From Paenibacillus sp. FSL M7-0420 (GTDB lineage Bacteria; Bacillota; Bacilli; Paenibacillales; Paenibacillaceae), in contig NZ_JBBOCJ010000001.1 of assembly GCF_038002345.1 (NCBI RefSeq), forward strand, positions 7,440,001 to 7,504,000: a stretch of DNA of 64,000 nucleotides, read 5' to 3'. The first letter of the stretch is position 1. Each line of letters opens with the position of its first letter. Shown piece after piece: positions 43,263-51,393 of the stretch. The translations under genes and the position numbers were made by a program. The notes beneath the pieces are model-generated. The model had not been told where the DNA came from. It searched no databases and saw only the letters and a program-made list of their open reading frames with translations.

Positions 43263-43284
43263 GTTCGACTCCCCTCGGCTCCAT
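43263..43284 (+). repeat. right attachment core, exact copy of the tmRNA 3' end
   Basis: All 22 bases match 37604-37625. It marks the right end of the first island (37625-43284) and is followed by its own terminator hairpin. Confidence 0.85.
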
Positions 43285-43291
43285 ATGACGT

Positions 43292-43331
43292 AGCGAAACG
43301 ACAGCAAAAGACGCTGTCGTTTCGCTTTTTT
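43292..43331 (+). terminator. terminator next to the second att core
   Basis: AGCGAAACGACAGC and GCTGTCGTTTCGCT pair perfectly over 14 bases and end in six T. It stands where an ssrA terminator would stand and may be the original one. Confidence 0.92.
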
Positions 43332-43333
43332 GT

Positions 43334-43435
43334 GTAAATGGCGGTTTTGCTGTTACCCAAGGTCCCCTCGTAATCGGCTTCGCGCTGGGTCAGTTAATTG
43401 TTTTTTTCTTTGCCTTTTACGGAGAACGTCGCTAA
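43334..43435 (+). pseudogene. hydrophobic C-terminal fragment of an unidentified membrane protein
   Basis: One frame, open only after 43289 and without a plausible start, reads GGFAVTQGPLVIGFALGQLI and ends with a charged YGERR before TAA. It looks like the last membrane helix of a transporter-like protein, left behind by deletion. I cannot name the family. The rest of 43436-43562 shows a TATAAT at about 43496 and nothing else I can support. Confidence 0.3.
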
Positions 43436-43562
43436 ATTATCCTAAAGGATTATACAGGGTGAAGCCATCGCTCAAAAATTCTTGGGTTCCATTCTGTATA
43501 ATTTATTGTATGGACAACAATTTTAGCTTTCGTTTAATACAACGAGTGCTGTACAGTGTATA

Positions 43563-43793
43563 ATGGAGATGGAGGTAATATATGTATTTCAAAAATTGGC
43601 AAGCGTGGATTTAGAATTAGTTCTGGAGATTCAAAATGTGCTGCGGGAGCAGTTTGGTGAGCGGGCGTCGGATATGCTGGTGAAGTCAGACTTTTTGAAT
43701 ATGTTGAAGAAGAACAGGGAGTACGTGTATCACTGCGATACTTTGTGCTGGGCCGAGGCCATTTCGGATAATTACAATATCAAACATTCGTGA
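43563..43793 (+). CDS. small hypothetical protein
   Basis: The 76-residue acidic, helical product (MEMEVIYVFQKLASVDLELV) ends with an aromatic and Cys-containing segment YVYHCDTLCWAEAISDNY. No family is recognised. The ATG at 43563 lacks a good ribosome site; the GGAGG at 43570-43575 would suit a start slightly downstream, but no clear codon is there. Base use is closer to the chromosome than to the flanking AT-rich genes. It may be a real small gene or a fragment. Confidence 0.45.
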   Translation: MEMEVIYVFQKLASVDLELVLEIQNVLREQFGERASDMLVKSDFLNMLKKNREYVYHCDTLCWAEAISDNYNIKHS

Positions 43794-43951
43794 TAATAGC
43801 CAGCCTGCTTATGAGGTCGGCTTCTGTTATTTCAGGTGGGCTCGCAAGAAATCTTTTTTAACGGAAGATCATCATCGATGGTTTCAACCTTAACACATAG
43901 ATATGGTAGAATAATCATAGTTATCATTGAATGATACTTAAGGAGGGGAAA

Positions 43952-44566
43952 ATGGTTTTATCAGAAATTAATCATTTGAATTTACCTGAAAAATATTTTG
44001 AAAATTGTATTACATATAATATTTTGAATTACTTTAACAACAAATTAGGATTTAAACTCTTCCCTTTTTCAATATCACAAAATATGGAACACAAATATGG
44101 ATTTGATTTTGGTTACAAATATATAGATGACTTTTTCGCGATACAGTACAAAAAACCTATATACGTAAATAATATAGCAAAATGGGCTATTAACATCGAT
44201 CAATTAAAGACAATCTTATCTATGGGGCTAGGTAAGAAAGTATATTATTGCTTTCCTGATTTTAATCGTGTGGATCTTTGGTATTTAGGTTTAGACTATT
44301 CTTTTTTCACAAGGGCTGACAGACTTTATACTTACTTAAACAATACTAGAAAAAAAAGTGTCAAAAAAGATGATCCCATTGTTCAAAATTGGAGTGAAAC
44401 TGTTAATGACGGTTTGCTAGGGCTAAAAAAGGAACATCAAACTATACTATCGATGCTAGATGAACTTAAAGATAATAATTTATACAATATTTTAAGCCAA
44501 ATTGCAGGGGCGAAGGAAGAACTAATTATTTTTTCAGTGTTGGAGGAACGGGATGAAAGAAAATGA
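43952..44566 (+). CDS. PD-(D/E)XK-like putative nuclease of an unassigned two-gene system
   Basis: The 204 residues contain Glu46, Asp52 in YGFDFGYKY, and Gln65-Tyr-Lys67 in FFAIQYKKP, an arrangement like the E...D...(E/Q)xK core of PD-(D/E)XK nucleases. The C-terminal half is helical. The ATG at 43952 follows AAGGAGGGGAA. It overlaps the next gene by 14 bases, which indicates coupled expression. It is strongly AT-rich. I do not recognise a named family; nuclease activity is a hypothesis from the motif spacing. Confidence 0.6.
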   Translation: MVLSEINHLNLPEKYFENCITYNILNYFNNKLGFKLFPFSISQNMEHKYGFDFGYKYIDDFFAIQYKKPIYVNNIAKWAINIDQLKTILSMGLGKKVYYCFPDFNRVDLWYLGLDYSFFTRADRLYTYLNNTRKKSVKKDDPIVQNWSETVNDGLLGLKKEHQTILSMLDELKDNNLYNILSQIAGAKEELIIFSVLEERDERK

Positions 44567-45947
44567 AATATTGGGTTATTTCTCCGCCAGAGACGACATA
44601 AACCTGAATTTAAGTAGTAATATGTATTATAATTTAGGGCTTCCCACCCTCATTCATGAGGCAAGTCATAAATTATTATGCTCAATAACTACATTAGGTT
44701 TTGTTGAATTCATCTTGTCAAAAGAATACGAGGTGTCTAAGGATGATTGTCACAAAAATCACTTGATTGAAATACTAAACCTGATATCGAAGTACTCAAA
44801 TTCAGTACATGAAATTTTTGCGAACAATCTAGAATTACTGCATATGCAATCAATATTAAATGATGATGAAGCACCACAGAAGTTATATCAGCTAAAACCA
44901 TCCCACTATAAAGAATATGTTGATAAGATGTCATTAATTACAAGTGATACGGGATTAACAATAGATGAAAAGAAACAAGTTATATTAAAAATGTGTGCTG
45001 GAGCGTTAAATATTGATATTTGTTGTGATGAATTTTTTGATGGGCTTCATGATGTCGAAAAGCTAAAACAATATTTAGATAGCAACGATCCGTTAGCTGT
45101 ACTTAATGATAATATTATTAATTATGCACAAAAAAGTAAATATACAAGTACAATTAGATCAATTGAAGAGTCCCTCCTTTTTTTAGATAAATCAACTGAA
45201 AAAGGTATTATTCATAGTGCTATAGATTTTGTGAATTTCATAAAAAATATTGATTTTGATGAACTTATTAATCACTTTGAGAAACTTGATTTTGAATTTA
45301 TGCATATTTCCAATACTAAAGTATATAGTTTTTCCAATTTTCAACCTTTAAGAGTACCTTCGAGCAGATTTAAAAAAGAGTCTTATGACCTTGTTTTTTT
45401 AGTAAAGAATTTTAAGATAAAAGGATATAAAAATATAGATGGTGATTACTATTTAGTTGCTCAGAACAAGCAACATAAGTATATATCAACTATTGTAAGT
45501 GAGAAATACATTAATAGGTTAATTAAAGAAAGTAAAATATATGGCTTATTGATTGATGGCAATGAGTTTTTGTTTGAAGATCATCAGCATATTACTTTTG
45601 AAGTGCCCGAAAACAAGCCAACATTCGTTATATTAGAAAATTATTTCATGGCGGAATATGCTCTCTCTCAAATGCTTAAGAAAAATAAAATCCTTTTAAC
45701 CACGATTAATGATGATAGGATTGGCTCGATATTTAGTTTTATTGCGTTTAGATTAGAAGATAATCCAAATATAATATTTTTATTCCCTACAATAAAAAAA
45801 ATCGCAGATAAACTAATCTTCAAAGAAGACCCTAATCTAAAAGTTTTGGGGGCAAAAAATGATGAATACTTACAAGTAATACCTTGGATTCTCGAGTTTG
45901 GAATGACATTAGTTTTTTTGTTTTTATCCAGAAATAAGTGGAATTAG
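44553..45947 (+). CDS. HExxH metallopeptidase-like protein of an unassigned two-gene system
   Basis: The 464 residues have LIHEASHKLL, an HExxH zinc motif at 35-39, and SVHEIFANN with Glu87 placed about 50 residues on, as expected for the third ligand of gluzincins. The middle (about 150-260) is helical and the last 200 residues form an alpha/beta region with a hydrophobic end (LVFLFLS). There is no signal peptide. The start codon lies inside the 3' end of the PD-(D/E)XK-like gene. The pair nuclease-like plus peptidase-like is reminiscent of protease-activated effectors, but no known system fits. Confidence 0.6.
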   Translation: MKENEILGYFSARDDINLNLSSNMYYNLGLPTLIHEASHKLLCSITTLGFVEFILSKEYEVSKDDCHKNHLIEILNLISKYSNSVHEIFANNLELLHMQSILNDDEAPQKLYQLKPSHYKEYVDKMSLITSDTGLTIDEKKQVILKMCAGALNIDICCDEFFDGLHDVEKLKQYLDSNDPLAVLNDNIINYAQKSKYTSTIRSIEESLLFLDKSTEKGIIHSAIDFVNFIKNIDFDELINHFEKLDFEFMHISNTKVYSFSNFQPLRVPSSRFKKESYDLVFLVKNFKIKGYKNIDGDYYLVAQNKQHKYISTIVSEKYINRLIKESKIYGLLIDGNEFLFEDHQHITFEVPENKPTFVILENYFMAEYALSQMLKKNKILLTTINDDRIGSIFSFIAFRLEDNPNIIFLFPTIKKIADKLIFKEDPNLKVLGAKNDEYLQVIPWILEFGMTLVFLFLSRNKWN

Positions 45948-45989
45948 AAATGAAAGATTAACAACCAACTCTGGCCACCTAATAACGGT

Positions 45990-46217
45990 TACCAGACTCT
46001 TACTCTCTATTGCCCCTGTAATGGGATAAGGGCTCAACTTTAGTAAGATACGTTGTCTGGTCTCCGCCTGGGGTCAGCAAAAGAATATAATCAGGCTGAC
46101 CCGAAGGGGACCCGGTTACGGGGGAGCTTCTAGGGTGACATCAAAACTGTAACTACACTCGTAGATGCTTATGTGCCGTTATCTTCGGACAGGGGGGCGG
46201 ACTCCCCTCGGCTCCAT
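45990..46217 (+). pseudogene. decayed 3' part of a second tmRNA (outer att remnant)
   Basis: From about 46060 to 46217 the sequence follows ssrA 37470-37625 closely, including CAGGCTGACCCGAAGGGGAC and the TAACTACACTCGTAGA stretch. Upstream, to about 45990, the match is weaker but still visible. The T-loop is damaged (GGGGTTCGAC has become GGGGGGCGGAC) and no 5' half is present, so it cannot be a working tmRNA. The length is far greater than a usual att core. It marks the outer right boundary of the accessory region. Confidence 0.85.
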
Positions 46218-46232
46218 ATGGAGTACAAGTAG

Positions 46233-46257
46233 AAGACACCTCATCAGGTGTCTTTTT
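46233..46257. terminator. terminator after the tmRNA remnant
   Basis: AAGACACCT and AGGTGTCTT pair and are followed by T on the plus strand; on the minus strand it lies just after the stop of the 46277-48118 gene and can serve that gene too. Confidence 0.8.
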
Positions 46258-46276
46258 CATTCCTGAGGATATTTAA

Positions 46277-48118
46277 TTAATTCCCTAGTACATAACAAGC
46301 CACTTCCCTTGGATGGCTAAGCGGAAAATGATGACCATACGGAACAACATCAACCTTACCAAGCTGCACTGGAGCAGAATAGCGCCGATCTTGATCTCCC
46401 CAAATAATATGAAGATTAGACCCCGGTACTTTGGTGGAATCCCTCTGATAGTTTCTCGACAGGAAACGGTTGAGCTGAAGAGTTGTATTTAAAATTCTAG
46501 GCGAAGTGAAGCTGCTGCGTACTTTGGCAATATAATGTTTCGGAATGCTCTCTGTATTTTCAAACAGACCGTTACCAATTAAATAACGTTCTAATGAACT
46601 AGCCGTTGCTAACTTTAATGCCCATTTGTTCAACATTTGAGGAGCAGTGAACGATTTGGAATTTTTTTTCGCAACAGGTGGCTGAAGTAAAGTAATCTTA
46701 TTATTAGTATCCAGGTACTCTCGTGCTAACGCTTCCAGCAGAATAACCGCTCCAAAGGAATGGCCAATCCAGTGTGCGCCATGAACAGCTCGTCCTGATA
46801 ACTCCTTCACTACATTCAAATAGAGATCCAGCAGATTCTTCTCCCGCTTAAAAGGGGACCGCCCTAAACCCGGAAGATCCGGAATCCATACCGGTTGACC
46901 CGTTTGTTCATGAAGCTCTAGTCCTAAAGGAAATAAATCGGCTCCATCACTGAGCAAACCGTGGAATAAAATAAAGGGCCTGCCCTCTCCCTGTATTTGA
47001 TACATCACAGTGTCTCCGATTAAGGTTCGTTCAAATGCATGATGATGCTGGTTATTGGGATACATCAAGCGATAATCCAAGTCTGCGACTACGGCCGGGA
47101 AAAAATTCATAACACTCGTCTTAGTAAACCAATCGGCTCCCATGATTTTTTTCGGTAAATCATTTGAAAAGGTTCTATTTGTAATAAAGTTCAGTCCATC
47201 CGATGGAATTTGTGTGATTTTACTGATTCCACTGTTCATAAGTGCCTTCATGAGGCGAAGCGGCACAGAGATTGTAGGTGCGGCCATATTCATACTCTCT
47301 GACATAATGCCTAATAATTCAGATATATCCGGGTCCAGCGGTTGGTCTGGAACAAGTGTATAGGTTTGAATAGACGATGGCTCCTGCTTAACAACCTGAA
47401 CGATAAACTTCGCCAGCGCATCGTTTGCAATTAGCGGTAATTTATACCCTTTGCCTCCCGGAATAACTGGCATCAGCCCTCTGCGCATACTCTCCACAAG
47501 CAAGCCTAAGCCTGCAACCTGCTCCGTACTCCCTGTTGTACTGCTGCCGATTACAGTTGGGGGATTAATCACAGACAGCGGATAGCCTATTGCCGATGCC
47601 TGCTGGCGAATATACAGATCTGCTAGAAATTTTGTTCTTTCGTAAGGGTTTTTTATTTTCAAATAGTCGTGCCCTTCTTGGAACACATCAATCGCAACCT
47701 TGCTATTAGTATCATCAAAGGGGGACATATATCCAACTACATGAATAAATTGCTGCAAACCTTTCAATTGGTGGATACGTTTAGCGAATTCACTGATATG
47801 CTTGGCACCGTTTAAAAATACAGAGGTTGCTTCTTGCGTTGTCGCTTGAATATCCATTTGTCCGCCGGCGTGAATAATAACATCTGTGCGTAGTACCCTC
47901 TCCTTATCTTCATCACTTAAACCTAAATCTGGTTTCGTCAAATCACCTTCAATAAAGTGCATCGCTGCCTCGTTAAAAATACCTTTTTCCTGAAAAGCAC
48001 GTGTTGCTTTACTTTTCGACCTCACTAAAAGAAAAATCATAACCTCCTCTGTAAGAAGCTCCTCAACGAGTTGCCTCCCGATAAAACCTGTTCCACCTGT
48101 TAATAATATTGTTCTCAC
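46277..48118 (-). CDS. thioester-reductase-like SDR fused to an alpha/beta hydrolase
   Basis: The 613 residues are a fusion. Residues 1 to about 330 form an extended short-chain dehydrogenase with LTGGTGFIGRQL as NAD(P)-binding motif and the catalytic pair Tyr159/Lys163 in NPYERTK, similar to male-sterility/thioester reductase domains. Residues about 370-610 are an alpha/beta hydrolase: FHGLLSDG, the nucleophile Ser454 in GHSFG, an Asp in WGDQD and His597. Lipid or aldehyde chemistry in the cytosol is likely, but the substrate is unknown. AAAGGAGAG precedes the ATG. It lies downstream of a TetR gene on the same strand, and a candidate operator sits 18 bases before its start. Confidence 0.85.
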   Translation of the reverse strand: MRTILLTGGTGFIGRQLVEELLTEEVMIFLLVRSKSKATRAFQEKGIFNEAAMHFIEGDLTKPDLGLSDEDKERVLRTDVIIHAGGQMDIQATTQEATSVFLNGAKHISEFAKRIHQLKGLQQFIHVVGYMSPFDDTNSKVAIDVFQEGHDYLKIKNPYERTKFLADLYIRQQASAIGYPLSVINPPTVIGSSTTGSTEQVAGLGLLVESMRRGLMPVIPGGKGYKLPLIANDALAKFIVQVVKQEPSSIQTYTLVPDQPLDPDISELLGIMSESMNMAAPTISVPLRLMKALMNSGISKITQIPSDGLNFITNRTFSNDLPKKIMGADWFTKTSVMNFFPAVVADLDYRLMYPNNQHHHAFERTLIGDTVMYQIQGEGRPFILFHGLLSDGADLFPLGLELHEQTGQPVWIPDLPGLGRSPFKREKNLLDLYLNVVKELSGRAVHGAHWIGHSFGAVILLEALAREYLDTNNKITLLQPPVAKKNSKSFTAPQMLNKWALKLATASSLERYLIGNGLFENTESIPKHYIAKVRSSFTSPRILNTTLQLNRFLSRNYQRDSTKVPGSNLHIIWGDQDRRYSAPVQLGKVDVVPYGHHFPLSHPREVACYVLGN

Positions 48119-48135
48119 TTCATCTGCTCTCCTTT

Positions 48136-48155
48136 TTAGTGCTGAATGGTACTAA
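48136..48155 (-). promoter_or_regulatory. candidate TetR operator before the SDR-hydrolase gene
   Basis: TTAGT-N10-ACTAA forms a 20-base inverted repeat. It agrees at 13 of 20 positions with 48766-48785 before the TetR gene, including the shared GTACTAA arm. Confidence 0.5.
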
Positions 48156-48178
48156 TTATGTGTAAAAAAAATGCTTCT

Positions 48179-48745
48179 CTATCGAAGCAAGTTGAAAAAG
48201 TGGATAGCTGTTCTCGTGATCACCGTTGCATCCTTCAATGTCTCTGCAAGAAACAGCGCTCCTTCAAGATTCGTGATAAAAAGTGCCGCTACCTCATCAA
48301 TATGAATCGTATCTCTAAACTCGCCTTTTTCTGCTCCTTGCTTAAGTAATAGAGAGATTTTCATTTGTAATCCTGTGAAAAAGAGACCTATTTTTTCTTT
48401 GATGTGCGTAGCTTGTGCCGGAGTTTGAATATAGAGCGTAATAAACGGACAGCTCCCCTTATACTCTCTGGACTGAACTCCCTGCGATAAATGCTCTAAA
48501 AACATCTGGACACGCTCTTCAACGGATAATTGGTTCCGGGAAAGGATTTCATCCATTGCCCGCTCATACGTTTCAATCCAATAATCCACGACCCCTGCTA
48601 ACAACTCTTCCTTATCAGCGAAGTGATAATAGACATTAGATTTGGACACTTTGCTTACACGTACTAATTCATCCATGCTGGTATAAGCAAATCCCTTTTC
48701 TAAAAATAAGGCTGCCGCGACTTCAAGCACACGTTTTTGATTCAT
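48179..48745 (-). CDS. TetR/AcrR-family regulator
   Basis: The 188 residues have an N-terminal HTH (TSMDELVRVSKVSKSNVYYH, about 22-42) and a helical ligand domain with the pattern of TetR_C_33/YcdC-type regulators. ATG at 48745 with AAAGGT upstream is preferred over the ATG at 48763. It is transcribed toward the SDR-hydrolase gene, 60 bases away, which it probably represses together with itself. Lipid-like inducers are plausible from the target but unproven. Confidence 0.88.
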   Translation of the reverse strand: MNQKRVLEVAAALFLEKGFAYTSMDELVRVSKVSKSNVYYHFADKEELLAGVVDYWIETYERAMDEILSRNQLSVEERVQMFLEHLSQGVQSREYKGSCPFITLYIQTPAQATHIKEKIGLFFTGLQMKISLLLKQGAEKGEFRDTIHIDEVAALFITNLEGALFLAETLKDATVITRTAIHFFNLLR

Positions 48746-48765
48746 TACTTTTACCTTTGTCATGA

Positions 48766-48799
48766 CTAGAACTATACAGTACTAAATTGAGCGTTGCAA
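48766..48799 (-). promoter_or_regulatory. TetR gene promoter with overlapping candidate operator
   Basis: On the minus strand TTGCAA (48799-48794) and TATAGT (48776-48771) are 17 bases apart. The 20-base candidate operator 48766-48785 covers the -10 box, as expected for autorepression. Confidence 0.65.
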
Positions 48800-48871
48800 G
48801 TATTTTTATTTTTGCATAACCCCTAATTATCCTCTATAATTGTAGGCTACTATGCACCCAGTCAGGAGGAA

Positions 48872-50131
48872 ATGATGAATTTTATACAAGAGCACCTAGC
48901 AGGATATGGAATGAGCGAGCAGATGGTTGTGTATCTCTCGAACATCATTATGGTTTTATGTATTGCTTTACTCTCTATAGTGGCTAATCTTGTAGCCAAA
49001 AAAATTGTGCTGAGGATCATCATCCATTTTATTAATAACAACCGGTATACGTGGGATAATATCTTTTTGGAGAAAAAAGTATTTCACAAGCTGTCGCATC
49101 TCGCTCCGGCCTTTATCATTTATTACGCCGCGCCTATTTTTCCGCTGTATCAGTCTTTCATTGTAAAGTTCGCCTTAGCTTATATGATTATTGTAACGAT
49201 CACGGTGTTTAATGCCCTGCTTGATGCTATCGATGCTATTTATCGTACGTATGAAGTGTCCAAGATGAGACCGATCAGAGGCTACATTCAGGTTGCGAAG
49301 ATTATACTGTATATTATTGGTGCGATTGTGGTGATTTCTAACCTCATGGGTCAGAATCCGCTGATTCTGCTTAGTGGACTGGGCGCGTTATCCGCTGTTC
49401 TGATGCTAGTCTTCAAAGATTCGATATTGGGCCTCGTGGCAGGTATTCAATTATCTTCTAATGATATGGTTCGTGTAGGCGACTGGATTGAAATGCCTAA
49501 ATATAATGCCGACGGCAATGTAATTGATATTACGCTAAATACGGTAAAGGTGATGAATTTCGATAAAACCATTACCATGATTCCGAGCTATGCCCTGATC
49601 TCAGACTCTTTTAAAAATTGGCGGGGGATGGAAGCCGCCGGGGGCAGAAGGATTAAACGAAGTGTCTGTATTGATACAAGCAGCATATGTTTCTGTACCA
49701 AAGAAATGATTGAGGAGTTCCAAAAGGTTCACTATCTTAGCGATTATGTCCTGACCAGAGTAGATGAAATTAACGCCTATAATATGGAACATCATATCAA
49801 TAGGGAGAGCAAAGTGAATGGGCGACAGCTAACGAATATCGGGGTGTTCCGGGAATATGTCCAAGAATATCTGCGCAATCATCCCAAAATTCATAAGGAT
49901 ATGACGCTCATTGTCAGGCAGTTAGCACCAGGAGACAGCGGACTGCCTTTAGAAATTTATGCGTTCAGCAATGAGACTACCTGGGGTGTGTATGAGTCCG
50001 TCCAGTCAGATATCTTTGATCACATTTTTGCGATTATCCCTCTGTTTGGACTTCGCGTTTTCCAGAACCCGACGGGCCAGGATATTGTTAATTTAAAAGA
50101 AAGGGTAATTACTTCGCATTATTTGGCATGA
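48872..50131 (+). CDS. MscS-family mechanosensitive channel (YbdG-like)
   Basis: The 419 residues show several membrane helices in the first 190 residues and the MscS pore-lining helix with small residues (LLSGLGALSAVLMLVFKDSI), then the beta domain (VRVGDWIEMP and TMIPSYALISDSFKNW). The C-terminal soluble part with an insertion of about 70 residues and the long N-terminus match the larger YbdG group. It would release solutes on osmotic downshock in the cytoplasmic membrane. AGGAGG lies before two adjacent ATG codons. Confidence 0.92.
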   Translation: MMNFIQEHLAGYGMSEQMVVYLSNIIMVLCIALLSIVANLVAKKIVLRIIIHFINNNRYTWDNIFLEKKVFHKLSHLAPAFIIYYAAPIFPLYQSFIVKFALAYMIIVTITVFNALLDAIDAIYRTYEVSKMRPIRGYIQVAKIILYIIGAIVVISNLMGQNPLILLSGLGALSAVLMLVFKDSILGLVAGIQLSSNDMVRVGDWIEMPKYNADGNVIDITLNTVKVMNFDKTITMIPSYALISDSFKNWRGMEAAGGRRIKRSVCIDTSSICFCTKEMIEEFQKVHYLSDYVLTRVDEINAYNMEHHINRESKVNGRQLTNIGVFREYVQEYLRNHPKIHKDMTLIVRQLAPGDSGLPLEIYAFSNETTWGVYESVQSDIFDHIFAIIPLFGLRVFQNPTGQDIVNLKERVITSHYLA

Positions 50132-50160
50132 TATAATATGGGGGAATGGAGTTGATGCTG

Positions 50161-50999
50161 ATGCAGGATTTACTTGACCCTCGCGTTGATTTGATCTTCA
50201 AACGTATCTTTGGAAGTGAACATAACAAGGATGTATTGTTGGCATTTCTAAATAGTACATTCCGGGAAGCCGGAGAGCCGGCACTGACTGAGATTGTGCT
50301 GTTGAATCCTTACACAGAGGCTGACAGTCCTGATGATAAGCAGTCCATTATGGATATTAAAGCGAAGACCGCAGACGGCCAACTCATTAATATTGAAATG
50401 CAATTGTTTAACCCTTACCATATGGAGAAGCGGACGTTGTTCTATTGGAGTGAGATGTATTACCATCAGATTCCTAAGGCAGCAACTATAATACACTGAA
50501 GAAATGTGTAACCATCAATATTCTGAACTACTCTTGCCTCAAAAATGATCGCTACCATAGCGTTTTTCACCTACGGGAAGATCATACCGGAATTTCTTTG
50601 TTGGACGATATTGAGATACATGTCATTGAGTTGACGAAACTAGATGAACATTCGGTGTCGCTTGAGGAAGGCGGGCTGGTCAATTGGCTGCTGTTCCTAA
50701 AAGGTGTGGACAAATCAAACTGGGAGGTGTTGGCGATGAATGAACCAATGTTAAAGAAAGCAATGGATACGTTGGAATTCTTGAGTCAAGATACCTTAGC
50801 CAGAATGGAGTATCAAGCTCGTATGAAAGCCCTGAGCGATGAGAAGACGCGTATTGAGGGGGCTAGAGCGGAGGGGGAGCGTAAGAAAGCTGAGGAAATT
50901 GCCGGGAAATTACTGGCGATGGGGTTAGAGGTTGAAACTATTGCAAAAGCAGCGGGTCTCTCAGTACAGGAAGTAAAGGCATTAAGTCCACTGCAATAG
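50161..50999 (+). pseudogene. Rpn/PD-(D/E)XK transposase-like nuclease broken by one frameshift
   Basis: The first part (MQDLLDPRVDLIFKRIFGSE, SIMDIKAKTADGQLINIEMQ) is the N-terminal nuclease core of the Rpn family, recombination-promoting nucleases related to YhgA transposases. A stop at 50497 follows a shift near 50477; the next frame continues NYNTLKKCVTINILNY and LREDHTGISLLDDIEIHVIE to the TAG at 50999, with a C-terminal helical region rich in Glu and Lys. One missing base explains the break. Function lost as written, unless the base is a sequencing error. Confidence 0.85.
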
Positions 51000-51019
51000 T
51001 ACAGTTTTCAGATAAGAGT

Positions 51020-51051
51020 AAAGCCAGCCTGATTGTGTGGGCTGGCTTTTT
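51020..51051 (+). terminator. terminator after the Rpn gene
   Basis: AAGCCAGCC and GGCTGGCTT pair and are followed by a run of T. Confidence 0.85.
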
Positions 51052-51061
51052 CTCTCCTATC

Positions 51062-51218
51062 CTACAACTCCGCCCCCCGATACCCCACCTTCCGGTAACC
51101 CTGCACCCGTTTCTTGAACATCCCCATCAGCATGGGGACCTGGAGGTCGATATAATCGTATATTCTAACTTCTTCTTTGTTGGCATGGCTCCGGTGCAGG
51201 CGGCCGCATATTGCTGTA
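51062..51218 (-). pseudogene. 3' end of a DEAD/DEAH-type helicase gene
   Basis: The minus-strand frame ending with TAG at 51062 reads CGRLHRSHANKEEVRIYDYI followed by VPMLMGMFKKR. This is the motif VI region (Q..GRLHR.H) and the following YDY(V/I)D segment of large superfamily II helicases found in restriction and defence contexts. Only about 50 residues remain and no start exists. It abuts a fragment of the SDR gene, so two broken genes are joined here. Confidence 0.6.
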
Positions 51219-51296
51219 GGGTTGAATAGACGATGTCTCCCGCTTAACTACCTGAACAATAAACTTCGCCAGCGCATCGTTTGCAATAAGCGGTAA
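51219..51296 (-). pseudogene. 78-bp fragment of the SDR-hydrolase gene
   Basis: The sequence repeats 47363-47440, inside the SDR domain, with a handful of substitutions, and encodes LIANDALAKFIVQVVK on the minus strand in the same way. It indicates an ancestral duplicate or a recombination scar. A TATAAT-like box at about 51328 then serves the next gene. Confidence 0.8.
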
Positions 51297-51393
51297 AATA
51301 AAGAATAAAGCAGTCTCCCTGTAGTGTATAATAAAGCAAATTAAAGCCCCTATCCCTGGATCGGAACGGACAGGAAGCTGAGGAGGAATCGTT

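Noticed and set aside
43330..43563. A 77-codon frame between the second att core and the small ORF
   Set aside because: No ribosome site and odd composition; a different frame carries a clearer hydrophobic fragment ending at 43435.
45990..46217. A second functional tmRNA
   Set aside because: No 5' half, no valid tag frame, and the T-loop sequence is altered.
37625..46217. CRISPR array in the accessory island
   Set aside because: No regularly spaced repeats; the only repeats are the att copies, the TGTAGAC sites and single palindromes.
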